Made by a program: the position numbers and the translations under genes
Assembly (NCBI GenBank): GCA_004297945.1
Contig: SCRC01000081.1
Coordinates: 1 to 46,338 of the forward strand
Length of the DNA: 46,338 nucleotides
Source of the DNA: Candidimonas sp.
GTDB lineage: Bacteria > Pseudomonadota > Gammaproteobacteria > Burkholderiales > Burkholderiaceae_B
Direction of reading: 5' to 3'
Part shown: one piece after another, positions 9,617 through 19,005 of the stretch
Position numbering within the stretch: the stretch's first letter is position 1
Layout of the letters: every line of letters starts with the position of its first letter
Notes under the pieces: model-generated
What the model saw: only the letters and a program-made list of their open reading frames with translations
What the model was told of the DNA's origin: nothing
Databases searched by the model: none

Positions 9617-10091
9617 GATTTTTCCTGTTCCAACTTAGTTGATCCGCGCGGCTAATCAGCCCCACCGTACAACCAGTTTTGGTCCCGTCAGACCCACCTG
9701 TCGCGAACATATTTGGGCTAGCCAAACGGGCTTGCCAAACAACTTGCAACCTGTGAACCCTGGGTTGAATTCTGCTATTAATCTTAATCGCTTAAAATCT
9801 AAAATACTCGTGCTTGCCTATCTGGTACCTACCTAGGCGTACCTACCTGACCTCGCCTAAACCCTACATGAACTTAAGCCGGCCTAACCTACGTAGCCGC
9901 CTGTGGTGCAAAGCTGCGGTGTAAGGAAAAGCTATTTCGACAAGCAAGTCCGTTATGGTATTCTAGTTTTATTCGAATTGCAAGCAGCAACTAGCCCTGT
10001 CAAGCAAGACAAGTCGCATTCGGGCCTAATGGCTCGGGGTTGGCTGGCGAAACCAGGGCTTTCACTTTATATCAAAGCAAGGATGCACAGT
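9617..10091. other. Divergent intergenic region between rplN and the aldehyde dehydrogenase
   Basis: No gene is supported. This spacer must hold the promoter that drives rplN-rplQ leftward and the one for the dehydrogenase rightward. I see no convincing full sigma-70 pair. A perfect TTGACA lies on the minus strand at 9998-10003, but a good -10 is not at the right distance. The segment 9825-9900 is rich in CCTA motifs, with GTACCTACCT repeated directly at 9825 and 9839. Confidence 0.5.
9825..9848. repeat. Direct repeat GTACCTACCT x2, 14-bp period
   Basis: Two exact 10-bp copies are separated by AGGC, and further CCTAA/CCTAC variants follow to about 9895. They lie about 210 bp upstream of rplN and 245 bp upstream of the dehydrogenase start. 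A protein-binding role is possible but not shown. Confidence 0.4.
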
Positions 10092-11519
10092 ATGTACGAA
10101 AAGCTAGCGCTCTATATAGACGGCGAATTTTTAGGCACGGACGGCCGCAAGACGCAGGAAGTCACCAACCCTTCCACCCTTGAAGTGCTGGGTCAGCTCC
10201 CTCACGCAAGCACCGCCGATCTGGATCGCGCCCTGGCCGCTGCCGCGCGCGCTTTTGAGACATGGCGCCACAGCTCCCCCATGAAGCGTTCCGAAATACT
10301 GCGCCGCGTCGGACAACTGTCGCGTGAACGGGCCGATGAAATCGGCCGCAACATGACGCTGGACCAGGGCAAACCCCTGGGTGAATCCGTGGGCGAAGTC
10401 ATCGCCTGCGCGGATCACGCCGACTGGCATGCCGAAGAATGCCGTCGCATATATGGCCGCGTCATTACGCCTCGCAGCCCCGAGGTGCGTCAAATGGTGC
10501 TGCGCGAACCCATCGGCGTGTGCGCAGCCTTTACGCCCTGGAATTTTCCGTACAACCAGGCCATACGCAAAATATGCGCTGCCATCGGCGCCGGCTGCAC
10601 CATTATCCTTAAAGGCCCCGAAGACTCGCCCAGCGCGGTCATGGCCATCGCGCGCGCTTTCCACGACGCTGGCCTGCCTGCTGGCGTGCTCAATATCGTT
10701 TGGGGCATTCCGTCCGAAGTGTCCGAACACCTTATCCGCTCGCCCATTGTGCGCAAGGTTTCGTTTACCGGTTCGGTTCCGGTGGGTAAGCACTTGGCCG
10801 CGCTCGCCGGCGCCCATATGAAGCGCGTCACCATGGAGTTAGGCGGCCATTCGCCGGTACTGGTGTTCGACGACGCCGATATCAACCGCGCTGCCAAGCA
10901 ATTGGCGCGGTTCAAGGTACGTAACGCCGGCCAGGTGTGCGTGTCGCCTACCCGTTTTTACGTACACGAAAAGGCTTACGACCAGTTTCTGGAAACCTTC
11001 GTCAACACCCTTAAAACCGTCAAGGTCGGCGACGGGCTGGATCCGGAAACTCAAATGGGCCCGCTGGCGCACGAGCGACGCGTGCCCACCATGACCAAGT
11101 TTGTGGAAAATGCGGTAAAAATGGGCGGCAAAGTCGTGCTGGGCGGCGAGCCCCTGAAACGGGTCGGGCACTTTTTTGCGCCTACGGTGGTCACAGACCT
11201 GCCTGAAGACTCCATGCTCATGACCGAAGAGCCGTTCGGGCCGATTGCACCGATTACCCGTTTCTCCGACACCGACGAGGTGATCAAACGCGCCAACTCC
11301 CTGCCCTTTGGGCTGTCGTCCTATGTGTTTACCAATTCGCTGCAAACGGCTACCAAGGTGGCCAACGGCATCGAGGCCGGCATGGTCAACATCAACCACT
11401 TCGGCAGTGCTTTGCCCGAAACACCCTTTGGCGGCATCAAGGATAGCGGCATCGGCAGCGAAGGAGGAACAGAAACCTTCGACGGTTATTTGGTCACCAA
11501 GTTTGTGACGCATATTTAA
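10092..11519 (+). CDS. NAD(P)-dependent aldehyde dehydrogenase, succinate-semialdehyde-type
   Basis: Aldehyde dehydrogenase superfamily, 475 aa, which oxidises an aldehyde to the acid with NAD or NADP. Visible catalytic parts are PWNFP with the oxyanion Asn151, the coenzyme loop FTGSVPVGK (about 225-233), general base Glu249 in MELGGHSP, and nucleophile Cys283 in GQVCVSP. Overall style is closest to GabD-like succinate-semialdehyde dehydrogenases, but the substrate cannot be fixed from sequence. The ATG at 10092 has AAGG nine bases upstream; an ATG three codons earlier overlaps that signal. A much longer frame back to 9903 has no family similarity. A terminator follows directly. Confidence 0.88.
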   Translation: MYEKLALYIDGEFLGTDGRKTQEVTNPSTLEVLGQLPHASTADLDRALAAAARAFETWRHSSPMKRSEILRRVGQLSRERADEIGRNMTLDQGKPLGESVGEVIACADHADWHAEECRRIYGRVITPRSPEVRQMVLREPIGVCAAFTPWNFPYNQAIRKICAAIGAGCTIILKGPEDSPSAVMAIARAFHDAGLPAGVLNIVWGIPSEVSEHLIRSPIVRKVSFTGSVPVGKHLAALAGAHMKRVTMELGGHSPVLVFDDADINRAAKQLARFKVRNAGQVCVSPTRFYVHEKAYDQFLETFVNTLKTVKVGDGLDPETQMGPLAHERRVPTMTKFVENAVKMGGKVVLGGEPLKRVGHFFAPTVVTDLPEDSMLMTEEPFGPIAPITRFSDTDEVIKRANSLPFGLSSYVFTNSLQTATKVANGIEAGMVNINHFGSALPETPFGGIKDSGIGSEGGTETFDGYLVTKFVTHI

Positions 11520-11545
11520 CTGCTTGAAAGCCCTTTTCATTTCAA

Positions 11546-11586
11546 CCCAACACGCTGTTTAATACGGCGTGCTGGGTTTTTCTTTT
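11546..11586 (+). terminator. Intrinsic terminator after the aldehyde dehydrogenase
   Basis: CCCAACACGC and GCGTGCTGGG pair (one mismatch) around an 11-nt loop, followed by TTTTTCTTTT. It lies 27 nt after the stop codon and only 25 nt before the next start codon, so it may also act as an attenuator for the ABC transporter genes. Confidence 0.85.
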
Positions 11587-11610
11587 AGATAACAACAACC
11601 GGAGACTTTC

Positions 11611-12822
11611 ATGAACAGAAGAGAACTACTTAAATTTGGCAGCATGGCCGCGATATCGCCTGCCCTGGCTGGGATCAGTTCAGCGTTTGCCGCAACTGAC
11701 TCGGGACCCATTTTATTTGGCTGCCCCAACCCCATGTCGGGGCCGTTTGCGGCCAACGGAAAATATGCGGCCCTGGGAATGCAACTGATTATCGAAGAAA
11801 CGGGTAAAGTCCTGAATCGCCCCCTGAAATATAAAATACTCGACTCGCAAGGCAAGCCCGCCGTGGCCATTCGCGAGGTGCAAGACTTGTTCCAGCAGTC
11901 CAACGCCCACTTCTTTTCCGGCGGGATATTGTCTTCTGAGGCGCTGGCAATGGGTAAATCCATAGACAAGCTGGGCGGCATTTTCGTCACAACGGCCGGA
12001 GCCGATGAAATCACCGGGGTCGACTGCAACCACGCTACCTTTCGCTGGTCGGTGCCCACTTACGGCGCGGTCCAGGAAACCGTGGGGCCACTAATCAAGA
12101 TGCTACCCAAGGCGAAGCGGTGGTACACCATCACGCCTAAATACGTATTCGGCGAGGGCTTGCTTACCGCCACGAAAAACCTGCTAAAGAAGGAAGGTCT
12201 GGAACACGTAGGCAACAGCTACCACGGCCTGGATGAAAGAGAGTTCAGCGGCTACCTCACCAATGCGATGGCAGCCAAGCCCGACGTCCTGTTACTGCTC
12301 AATTTCGGCTCGCAAAGCTCGGAAACACTGCGTCAGGCCGTCAGTTTCGGCATGAAAACCAATACCACCATCCTGATCGCATGGGCGTCAGGCCTGGAAC
12401 AGTTCGAATCATTGGGCGCAGACCTGTGCGAAGGGGTCTACTTTGGCGTTCAATACTGGCATCAAATTGACAGCCCGCTTAACCATACCCTGGTCAAGCA
12501 AACCCGGGATAAATTCAAAATTACCCCCAACTACAGCCTCGCGGGCAATTATATTTGCACCAAACTCATGCTCGACGGCATCACCAAGGCAGGGTCGGCG
12601 GATCCAGCCAAAGTCATCGCCGCAATGGAAGGCGCAAAATATAGTGGGATCACAGGACCCGAACAAATCCGCAAGGAAGATCACCAGGTCATCAAGAACT
12701 ATTATCTATTGAAAGGCAAGCCTAAAGGCAAGATGAAAGACAAAGATGACTATTGCGATATCCTGCACGCGGGCCAATCTTTTCTGCCGGTTGCCGAAAC
12801 CGGTTGCAAAATGCCAGCATAG
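11611..12822 (+). CDS. ABC transporter periplasmic substrate-binding protein (Liv/urea type)
   Basis: Periplasmic binding protein of the type I fold (Peripla_BP_6, the LivJ/UrtA/AmiC group), 403 aa. The N-terminus NRRELLKFGSMAA followed by a hydrophobic stretch resembles a Tat signal peptide, with cleavage likely near AFA27-ATD. The mature part starts with PILFGCPNPMSGPFAANGKYA, in the usual ligand-binding position. It opens a tight five-gene importer operon and should define the substrate. The group binds branched-chain amino acids, urea, short amides or aromatic acids; which one is not readable here. Confidence 0.9.
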   Translation: MNRRELLKFGSMAAISPALAGISSAFAATDSGPILFGCPNPMSGPFAANGKYAALGMQLIIEETGKVLNRPLKYKILDSQGKPAVAIREVQDLFQQSNAHFFSGGILSSEALAMGKSIDKLGGIFVTTAGADEITGVDCNHATFRWSVPTYGAVQETVGPLIKMLPKAKRWYTITPKYVFGEGLLTATKNLLKKEGLEHVGNSYHGLDEREFSGYLTNAMAAKPDVLLLLNFGSQSSETLRQAVSFGMKTNTTILIAWASGLEQFESLGADLCEGVYFGVQYWHQIDSPLNHTLVKQTRDKFKITPNYSLAGNYICTKLMLDGITKAGSADPAKVIAAMEGAKYSGITGPEQIRKEDHQVIKNYYLLKGKPKGKMKDKDDYCDILHAGQSFLPVAETGCKMPA

Positions 12823-12827
12823 TGCCT

Positions 12828-13685
12828 ATGAATGTTTATCTGCTGCAAGTGATTAACGGCCTTGGCATTGGGATGCTTTATTTTCTGCTTGCCGTCGGCC
12901 TGTCGATTATTTTCGGATTGCTGCGATTCGTGAATTTCGCTCATGGAGCCTTTTACGTACTAGGCGCTTATGCCTGCTACCAGGCTTTGCAATGGGGCGC
13001 AAATTTCTGGTGGACACTACTGATAGGGCCCTGCTTCGTAGGGGCCTTGGCTTGGCTCATCGAACGGCTCGTGCTGCGGGGGGTCTATAGCCTGCCGCAC
13101 GAGTTTCATATTCTGTTCACCGTCGGCTTGGCGTTGGTCATCCAAGAACTGGTAATACTGGTCTGGGGGCCGGTTGGTGTGAACGTATCACCTCCCGACC
13201 TGTTACAGGGCGTGGTGATCTGGGGCAGCTTCATCTATCCCAAATATCGTCTTTTCGTTATTGCCTTCACGGCCGTCTTCGCCGTGCTCATTTGGCTTCT
13301 GCTCGAGCGCACACGCCTGGGCAGCATCGTGCGCGCGGGCAGTGAGTCTACCGAAATGGTCACATTGCTAAGCATAAATATCAACCGCATATTTGGACTG
13401 GTGTTCGCTCTGGGGGCTGCCACTGCGGGTCTGGCCGGAGTCCTTGCGGCGCCGCTACGCGGGGTCGAGCCTTTTATGGGGGTCGAAGCCATCGCCATCG
13501 CATTCGTGGTCGTAGTAATAGGCGGCATGGGCAGTTTCACCGGCGCCCTTTTAGGCGGCCTGCTGGTAGGGATCGTGCAAAGCATCATGAGCACCTTATG
13601 GCCACCAGGGGCCAGTCTGATGATCTACGTATCGATGGCTCTTGTTCTGCTTCTCCGGCCCAACGGTCTGTTGGGGAGGGCATAA
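12828..13685 (+). CDS. ABC transporter inner-membrane permease, LivH type
   Basis: Permease of the hydrophobic-amino-acid (HAAT) ABC family, 285 aa, with about eight membrane helices. INGLGIGMLYFLLAVGLSII and FGLLRFVNFAHGAFYVLGAY are the LivH hallmarks at the N-terminus; VVIGGMGSFTGALLGGLLVG is the cytosolic coupling loop region. The start used is the ATG giving MNVYLLQ, 5 nt after the previous stop; an upstream in-frame ATG lies inside the binding-protein gene. Confidence 0.93.
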   Translation: MNVYLLQVINGLGIGMLYFLLAVGLSIIFGLLRFVNFAHGAFYVLGAYACYQALQWGANFWWTLLIGPCFVGALAWLIERLVLRGVYSLPHEFHILFTVGLALVIQELVILVWGPVGVNVSPPDLLQGVVIWGSFIYPKYRLFVIAFTAVFAVLIWLLLERTRLGSIVRAGSESTEMVTLLSININRIFGLVFALGAATAGLAGVLAAPLRGVEPFMGVEAIAIAFVVVVIGGMGSFTGALLGGLLVGIVQSIMSTLWPPGASLMIYVSMALVLLLRPNGLLGRA

Positions 13686-13686
13686 A

Positions 13687-14661
13687 ATGGCGATGCTGCT
13701 CAAACATCGCTCTCTGATTTTCGCCCTGGCGGCCGTGCTGGTTCTGCCCCTGATCCTGAAATCGGGCTCGTTGGCCTCAGAAGTATTGGTTTATGCCCTG
13801 GCCGCGCTGGCCTGCAATGTTCTGCTGGGGTATACCGGCCTGCTGTCTTTCGGCCAAGGTATTTTCTTCGGCGTTGGCAGCTACGTCCTGGGCATTGTGC
13901 TCACGCGCACCGGCTTACCCATGCCGCTGGCTCTGCTCATCGTCATTGTCACCGGCGGGTTAGTCGCGGGCGCTGTCGGCTGGCTCAGCATCCGGCAAAA
14001 GGGCGTCTACTTCGTCATGCTGACCTTGGCTCTGGCGCAAATGTTTTATTTTCTGGCCTATTCCATGCCCGACTGGACCGGCGGCGATAATGGCTTGCTC
14101 AACATTCCAACCCCACCGCTCGTCGTTTTTGGCCATACGCTGCTGCCCAACCATACAAACTGGGAATACTACTGGTTTGTTGCCATCATTTTTCTAATCG
14201 TGTTTTACCTGTTGCAGCGGGTAGTGGATTCAATTTTTGGCCGCACGCTGCTGGCCATCCGTGACAACCCGGACAGGGCCACGGCCATTGGGTATAACAT
14301 CACCTTGTTCAAGCTGGTCGCGTTCATCGTGTCGGGTGCCACCACCGCCCTCGCGGGCGCCCTGTACGCCATGGCGACCGGCATCGCGCCTTTGACCAGC
14401 ATCAGCTTCCAAATGAGCGAAACGATCCTGATCATGACCGTTATCGGCGGAACCGGAAGCCTGTTCGCCTCGGTGCTGGGCGCGGCGTTGTACGTGATTG
14501 CATCCGACTGGCTCTCCAATTTGTGGCCACGCTGGCTGCTGGCATTTGGCTTGCTTCTTATGGTGATCAGCCTATATATGCAGGGCGGCCTGTGGGGTTT
14601 GTGCCGGCTCGTGTTTACGCGTCCAAGCCCGGCCTCGCGCAGCGAGGCGAGAAAATCATGA
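13687..14661 (+). CDS. ABC transporter inner-membrane permease, LivM type
   Basis: Second permease of the HAAT importer, 324 aa, many membrane helices. CNVLLGYTGLLSFGQGIFFGVG and the coupling stretch TVIGGTGSLFASVLGAALYV are LivM signatures (the first shown here only in part: GYTGLLSFGQG). The start ATG has GGGAGGG just upstream and lies 1 nt after the previous stop codon, so the two permeases are translationally coupled. Confidence 0.93.
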   Translation: MAMLLKHRSLIFALAAVLVLPLILKSGSLASEVLVYALAALACNVLLGYTGLLSFGQGIFFGVGSYVLGIVLTRTGLPMPLALLIVIVTGGLVAGAVGWLSIRQKGVYFVMLTLALAQMFYFLAYSMPDWTGGDNGLLNIPTPPLVVFGHTLLPNHTNWEYYWFVAIIFLIVFYLLQRVVDSIFGRTLLAIRDNPDRATAIGYNITLFKLVAFIVSGATTALAGALYAMATGIAPLTSISFQMSETILIMTVIGGTGSLFASVLGAALYVIASDWLSNLWPRWLLAFGLLLMVISLYMQGGLWGLCRLVFTRPSPASRSEARKS

Positions 14662-15422
14662 CCCTACCCTTGCTGGAAGCCAGAAATATCGTCAAACGCT
14701 ACGGCAAATTCCTGGCGCTGGCAGGGGTTGATCTGCGCGTACAGGCAAAAACCATACACTCGGTGATTGGGCCAAACGGGGCAGGGAAAACCACACTTTT
14801 CCATTCGCTGACAGGTACTGTCCCGTTGACCGATGGCACCATTATTTTCGATGGTCACGATGTCAGCCACCGCAGCGACTATCAAAGAGTGCAAGTAGGC
14901 ATGGCGCGATCATTTCAGGTCACTTCGCTCTTTCCCACCTTGTCGGTATACGAAAACCTGCGGCTTGCCACACAGGGCACCCATCCGCTGCACGCGCTGC
15001 GTCTATGGTCGCTCATCAAGCCGCAACGCGCGCAAACCTACAATATCGAATCCATACTGGAAAAAATCGGTCTGGCGAACGTCAGACACAGTCTTAGCAA
15101 CGCTTTGTCGCACGGCCAGCAACGCCGGCTCGAAGTCGGCATGGCGCTCGCCGCCAGGCCCAAAGCCATATTCCTGGATGAGCCCACCTCCGGCATGGGG
15201 ATCGATGACATCGATTCCATGAAAAAGCTGATTTACAGCCTGCGCAACGACCTGACCGTGATTTTGATCGAACACAATATGGGTATCGTCATGGATATCT
15301 CCGATACGATCACCGTGATGCAGCAAGGCAAGGTATTGGTCGAGGGCGCGCCGCACGCCATCAAGTCCGACGAACGCGTCAGAAGCGCCTATCTGGGCGG
15401 CATGATCACGGGTGGGCGATGA
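14658..15422 (+). CDS. ABC transporter ATP-binding protein, LivG type
   Basis: ATPase of the HAAT importer, 254 aa. Walker A is GPNGAGKT (38-45), the ABC signature is LSHGQQRRLEVG and Walker B is AIFLDEPTSGM. The LivG-type C-terminus ends with AYLGG. The start overlaps the previous stop as ATGA. An extension back to 14523 lies inside livM and is rejected. Confidence 0.94.
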   Translation: MTLPLLEARNIVKRYGKFLALAGVDLRVQAKTIHSVIGPNGAGKTTLFHSLTGTVPLTDGTIIFDGHDVSHRSDYQRVQVGMARSFQVTSLFPTLSVYENLRLATQGTHPLHALRLWSLIKPQRAQTYNIESILEKIGLANVRHSLSNALSHGQQRRLEVGMALAARPKAIFLDEPTSGMGIDDIDSMKKLIYSLRNDLTVILIEHNMGIVMDISDTITVMQQGKVLVEGAPHAIKSDERVRSAYLGGMITGGR

Positions 15423-16126
15423 TGCTGCAGCTACAGGACATTCACAGCTATTACGGCAAAAGCCATGTCATCCAGGGCGTTTCCCTTGAGGTAAAGGAAG
15501 GCGAGCTGGTGACCCTGTTAGGCCGCAATGGAGCGGGTAAATCCACAACGCTAAAAAGCATCGCCGGTTTGATTACACCAGCGAGCGGCAAAGTAATTTT
15601 CAAGGGCCACGATATTACCTCGCTGCCCGCCTACCGCATTGCCGGCCAGGGAATCTGTCTGGTGCCCGAACATCGCGGTATTTTCCGTTTGCTGACCGTC
15701 GAAGAAAACCTGAATCTGGGCCGTAAAAAAGATTCGCCTTGGTCCTTGCACGATATATACAAAATCTTCCCGCGCCTCTTTGAACGCCGGCGCAACGGTG
15801 GCGCTCAACTATCGGGCGGCGAGCAACAGATGCTGGCCATAGGCCGCGCATTGATGAACAACCCGCGGCTGTTGATGCTCGACGAACCCGTCGAAGGCCT
15901 GGCGCCCGTCATCGTGGAAGAAATCGTCGCTCAGCTTAAACTGATTAAAGCGCAAGGCATCTCAATATTGCTCGTAGAGCAAAATCTGGAAGTCTGTACG
16001 CAACTCGCCGAGCGCCACTACATTATTGAAAGCGGCAAAATTGTCTACACCAGCGACAACGCCTCATTCATGGATAATGCCTACGCCAAAGACCAATACC
16101 TTGGTGTTGGCGCCATCCAGAATTAA
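15419..16126 (+). CDS. ABC transporter ATP-binding protein, LivF type
   Basis: Second ATPase of the importer, 235 aa. Walker A GRNGAGKST, signature LSGGEQQMLAIGRAL and Walker B LLMLDEPVEGLAP are intact, and VPEHRGIFRLLTVEENL is the LivF-specific region. It overlaps the LivG-type gene by 4 nt (ATGA). With the preceding four genes it forms a complete importer. Confidence 0.94.
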   Translation: MMLQLQDIHSYYGKSHVIQGVSLEVKEGELVTLLGRNGAGKSTTLKSIAGLITPASGKVIFKGHDITSLPAYRIAGQGICLVPEHRGIFRLLTVEENLNLGRKKDSPWSLHDIYKIFPRLFERRRNGGAQLSGGEQQMLAIGRALMNNPRLLMLDEPVEGLAPVIVEEIVAQLKLIKAQGISILLVEQNLEVCTQLAERHYIIESGKIVYTSDNASFMDNAYAKDQYLGVGAIQN

Positions 16127-16151
16127 TACCGACATTCTTTTCGAGATCCCC

Positions 16152-17408
16152 ATGAACGCTCCTGCCCATCTTGCCAGCACCCTGCGCATCAACGGCGACA
16201 GACTGTGGCAATCACTCATGTCCCTGGCGGAAATCGGCGCGACCCCCAAAGGCGGCGTATGCCGCCTGGCGCTGACCGAGCTGGATCGGCAGGGGCGCGA
16301 CCTGTTTGTCCAATGGGCTCGCGAGGCAGGCTGCACGATCCGTATCGATACCATCGGAAATATCTTCGCGCGCCGTGCAGGCCGAGACCCCAGTTTGCCT
16401 CCCGTGCTGACCGGAAGCCATATCGACACCCAACCCACCGGCGGCAAGTTCGACGGAAACTATGGTGTCCTGGCCGGGCTTGAAGTCCTGCGCACTCTTA
16501 ACGATCACGACATTCAGACCGAGGCGGCCATCGAAGTGGCCGTATGGACCAACGAAGAAGGCTCGCGCTTTGTTCCCGTCATGATGGGGTCTGGCGTTTT
16601 TGCCGGTGCATTTCCCTTGGCCGATACGCTTACGCAAACCGACGTAAAGAGTATCAGCGTGGCCACTGCACTGGAGCAAATAGGATACGCGGGCACGACG
16701 CCGTGCGAACACTTTCCCATCAAAGCCTATTTCGAAGCGCATATCGAACAAGGCCCCATACTCGAGGCCCGGCGGGACACGATAGGCGTGGTCACCGGCG
16801 CGCTGGGTCAGCGCTGGTACGATGTGACCGTCACCGGCATGGAGGCTCACGCGGGCCCCACGCCCATGGAATTACGTAAAGACGCCTTGCTGGTCGCAGC
16901 GGAACTGATACGGTCGGTCAACCAGATTGCCCTGGCCCACGCCCCCCACGGCCGAGGCACGGTGGGATGGCTCGACAACTACCCCAACTCACGCAATGTC
17001 ATTCCGGGTCGCGTCAAATTCAGCGTCGATTTTCGCGCCCCGTCGGACGAGGTTTTGCTGGCCATGGATGCCTCCATCAGAAAGGCCTGTGCGCAACATG
17101 GAGCCGGTGTGTCGGTCGATATCGAACAGGTGGTTTATTTCCCACCCCAACCTTTTCACGCAGAGCAGGTCAATGCTGTAAGGTCTGCCGCCGACCAGCT
17201 TGGGCTATCGCACACAGAAATAGTCAGCGGCGCCGGGCACGATGCAGTTTATCTGGCACGCGTCGCGCCCACGGCCATGATTTTCATCCCATGCAAAGAC
17301 GGCATCAGCCATAACGAAATTGAAGATGCCAAGCAAGAGCACATCACCGCCGGCGGCAATGTGCTCTTGCTGGCCATGCTGGCGCAAGCCCGTATCGCCC
17401 CCCGTTAA
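16152..17408 (+). CDS. M20-family Zn-dependent amidohydrolase (N-carbamoyl-amino-acid hydrolase / allantoate amidohydrolase type)
   Basis: Cytosolic di-zinc hydrolase, 418 aa, of the hydantoinase/carbamoylase group of peptidase family M20. These enzymes remove a carbamoyl group from N-carbamoyl amino acids, beta-ureidopropionate or allantoate. Visible ligands are His90 (GSHIDTQPTGGKFDG), Asp101, Glu136 in WTNEEGSRF, His197 in EAHIEQGP, and His387 in ISHNEIED. GMEAHAGPTPM (229-239) is the group's dimer-domain signature. It starts 25 nt after the transporter, so importer and enzyme are probably one operon. The ATG giving MNAPAHLAS is chosen; a longer frame overlaps the ATPase gene. The exact substrate is unknown. 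Confidence 0.88.
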   Translation: MNAPAHLASTLRINGDRLWQSLMSLAEIGATPKGGVCRLALTELDRQGRDLFVQWAREAGCTIRIDTIGNIFARRAGRDPSLPPVLTGSHIDTQPTGGKFDGNYGVLAGLEVLRTLNDHDIQTEAAIEVAVWTNEEGSRFVPVMMGSGVFAGAFPLADTLTQTDVKSISVATALEQIGYAGTTPCEHFPIKAYFEAHIEQGPILEARRDTIGVVTGALGQRWYDVTVTGMEAHAGPTPMELRKDALLVAAELIRSVNQIALAHAPHGRGTVGWLDNYPNSRNVIPGRVKFSVDFRAPSDEVLLAMDASIRKACAQHGAGVSVDIEQVVYFPPQPFHAEQVNAVRSAADQLGLSHTEIVSGAGHDAVYLARVAPTAMIFIPCKDGISHNEIEDAKQEHITAGGNVLLLAMLAQARIAPR

Positions 17409-17421
17409 CTGGTCAAACGTC

Positions 17422-18936
17422 ATGAAAATTCTTATCGCCAGAATGAACCACGAAACCAATACGTTCTCGCCAGTTCCCACACCGCTTGCTGCGTTCGGCG
17501 TCAATGGCCCCACGTATGGGGCCGACGCCTATGCGGAAAACTTCGGCGGCCGCACAGCAATGAGCGCCTTTATCGATCTGGCCCGCGCTGCGGGCGCCGA
17601 AATACTGACGCCCGTATCCGCCACGGCAAACCCCAGCGGCCCCGTGGCGCAATCCGCCTACGACACGCTATGCAACCACATCGTGGCCGCTTCCGATCAT
17701 TGCGATGCGATGATGCTGGATCTGCACGGCGCCATGGTGGCCGAAAATAGCCAGGACGGCGAAGGCGACTTGCTCGAACGCCTGAAAATCCGCCACCCGC
17801 AAAAGGCGATAGGCGTGGCGCTCGACCTGCATGGCAACGTCACACAAAAAATGATCGCCAATGCCGATGTCATCGTGAGCTTCAAGACTTATCCTCACAT
17901 CGATATGTACGAAACCGGAGCGCATGCCGGCAGGCTGCTGCTCGAGATGCTTGCCGGCGATATCACGCCCGTGATTGCCTGGGAACGCTTGCCCCTGATG
18001 ACGCACACGCTAAAAAGCGCCGATCAGTCTCCTGCCATGCACGCGGCCATCCAGGCGGCCAAAGCGGCAGAAGAAAATGGCGTCCTGGCAGCTTCCGTAT
18101 TGGCCGGCTTTGCCCTGGCCGACATTCCCGCACCCTGCATCAGCGTGGTAACGGTAGGAAAAGATTCGGCGTCGGCACAGCAGGCCATGCACAATATCGC
18201 GAAGTTGATATGGGAGTCCAGAGCGGATTTCGTCTATACCAGCCCATCTCTGGCCGATTCGATACGCAACGCCAAAGATATGGGTGAGCAGTCCCGCATT
18301 CAATCGGCCGAATGCGGCGACCCGCAAGGCCCGGTACTGCTGCTCGATCATAGCGATAACTGCATGTCGGGCGGCACGTGCGATACCATGGACGTTCTAC
18401 AAGAAGCCCTAGCGCAGGGGCTTGCCAATATTGGCGTTGGTCCTTTGTGCGACCCCGACGCCGTCGACCAAATGGTGCAAGCGGGCGAAGGCGCCAATCT
18501 CACGCTCAAGCTTGGCAACAAGCTCCCTTTAAGCAGCCTGGGCATCGTGAAAGAGCCCATTACGCTCACTGGTCGCATTAAACGGCTGACCAATGGCGAA
18601 TACATTATTTCGGGCCCCACTTATACGGGCCTGAAATGCAGCATGGGCCGAACGGCGCTGTTCGTGTGCGGCGATCTGGAAATCGTCGTCACCGAGCGCA
18701 CCCATGAACCCTGGGATCTGGGCGTATTCACCAGCGTGGGTCTCGATCCGGCAAAAAAAGATTTTCTGCTTTTAAAGTCGCGGATGTATTGCCGGCCCGT
18801 GTTCTTTCCCATCGCCAAAGGCTTTGTCGAATGCGACAGCAGCGGCGTCACCAGCTCAAACTACGCCTTGTTTCCGTTCAAGAATATCGAACACCCCGTC
18901 TACCCGCTAGACCCTGAAACGCAATGGCCTGTCTGA
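17422..18936 (+). CDS. M81-family metallopeptidase, MlrC (microcystinase C)-like
   Basis: M81/MlrC family, 504 aa. In sphingomonads MlrC cleaves the linear tetrapeptide made during microcystin breakdown; in other proteobacteria family members have unknown substrates. Hallmarks are ARMNHETNTFSP at the N-terminus, LDLHGAMV and LDLHGNV, FKTYPHIDMYETG, and LLDHSDNCMSGGTCDTM, which carry the likely metal-binding Asp and His. No signal peptide, so it acts in the cytosol. It is 13 nt after the M20 gene and ends the importer operon. Together the two hydrolases suggest two-step cleavage of an imported amide or peptide-like compound. Confidence 0.85.
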   Translation: MKILIARMNHETNTFSPVPTPLAAFGVNGPTYGADAYAENFGGRTAMSAFIDLARAAGAEILTPVSATANPSGPVAQSAYDTLCNHIVAASDHCDAMMLDLHGAMVAENSQDGEGDLLERLKIRHPQKAIGVALDLHGNVTQKMIANADVIVSFKTYPHIDMYETGAHAGRLLLEMLAGDITPVIAWERLPLMTHTLKSADQSPAMHAAIQAAKAAEENGVLAASVLAGFALADIPAPCISVVTVGKDSASAQQAMHNIAKLIWESRADFVYTSPSLADSIRNAKDMGEQSRIQSAECGDPQGPVLLLDHSDNCMSGGTCDTMDVLQEALAQGLANIGVGPLCDPDAVDQMVQAGEGANLTLKLGNKLPLSSLGIVKEPITLTGRIKRLTNGEYIISGPTYTGLKCSMGRTALFVCGDLEIVVTERTHEPWDLGVFTSVGLDPAKKDFLLLKSRMYCRPVFFPIAKGFVECDSSGVTSSNYALFPFKNIEHPVYPLDPETQWPV

Positions 18937-19005
18937 CCAAACGGGCAATAAGATACAAGCGGCACCCCTTATGAGCGCCAGCAGTTCGGGGATTGCTGTT
19001 CCAGG

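Noticed and set aside
9903..10091. N-terminal extension of the aldehyde dehydrogenase
   Set aside because: The 63 extra residues have no dehydrogenase similarity; the family start fits the ATG at 10092.
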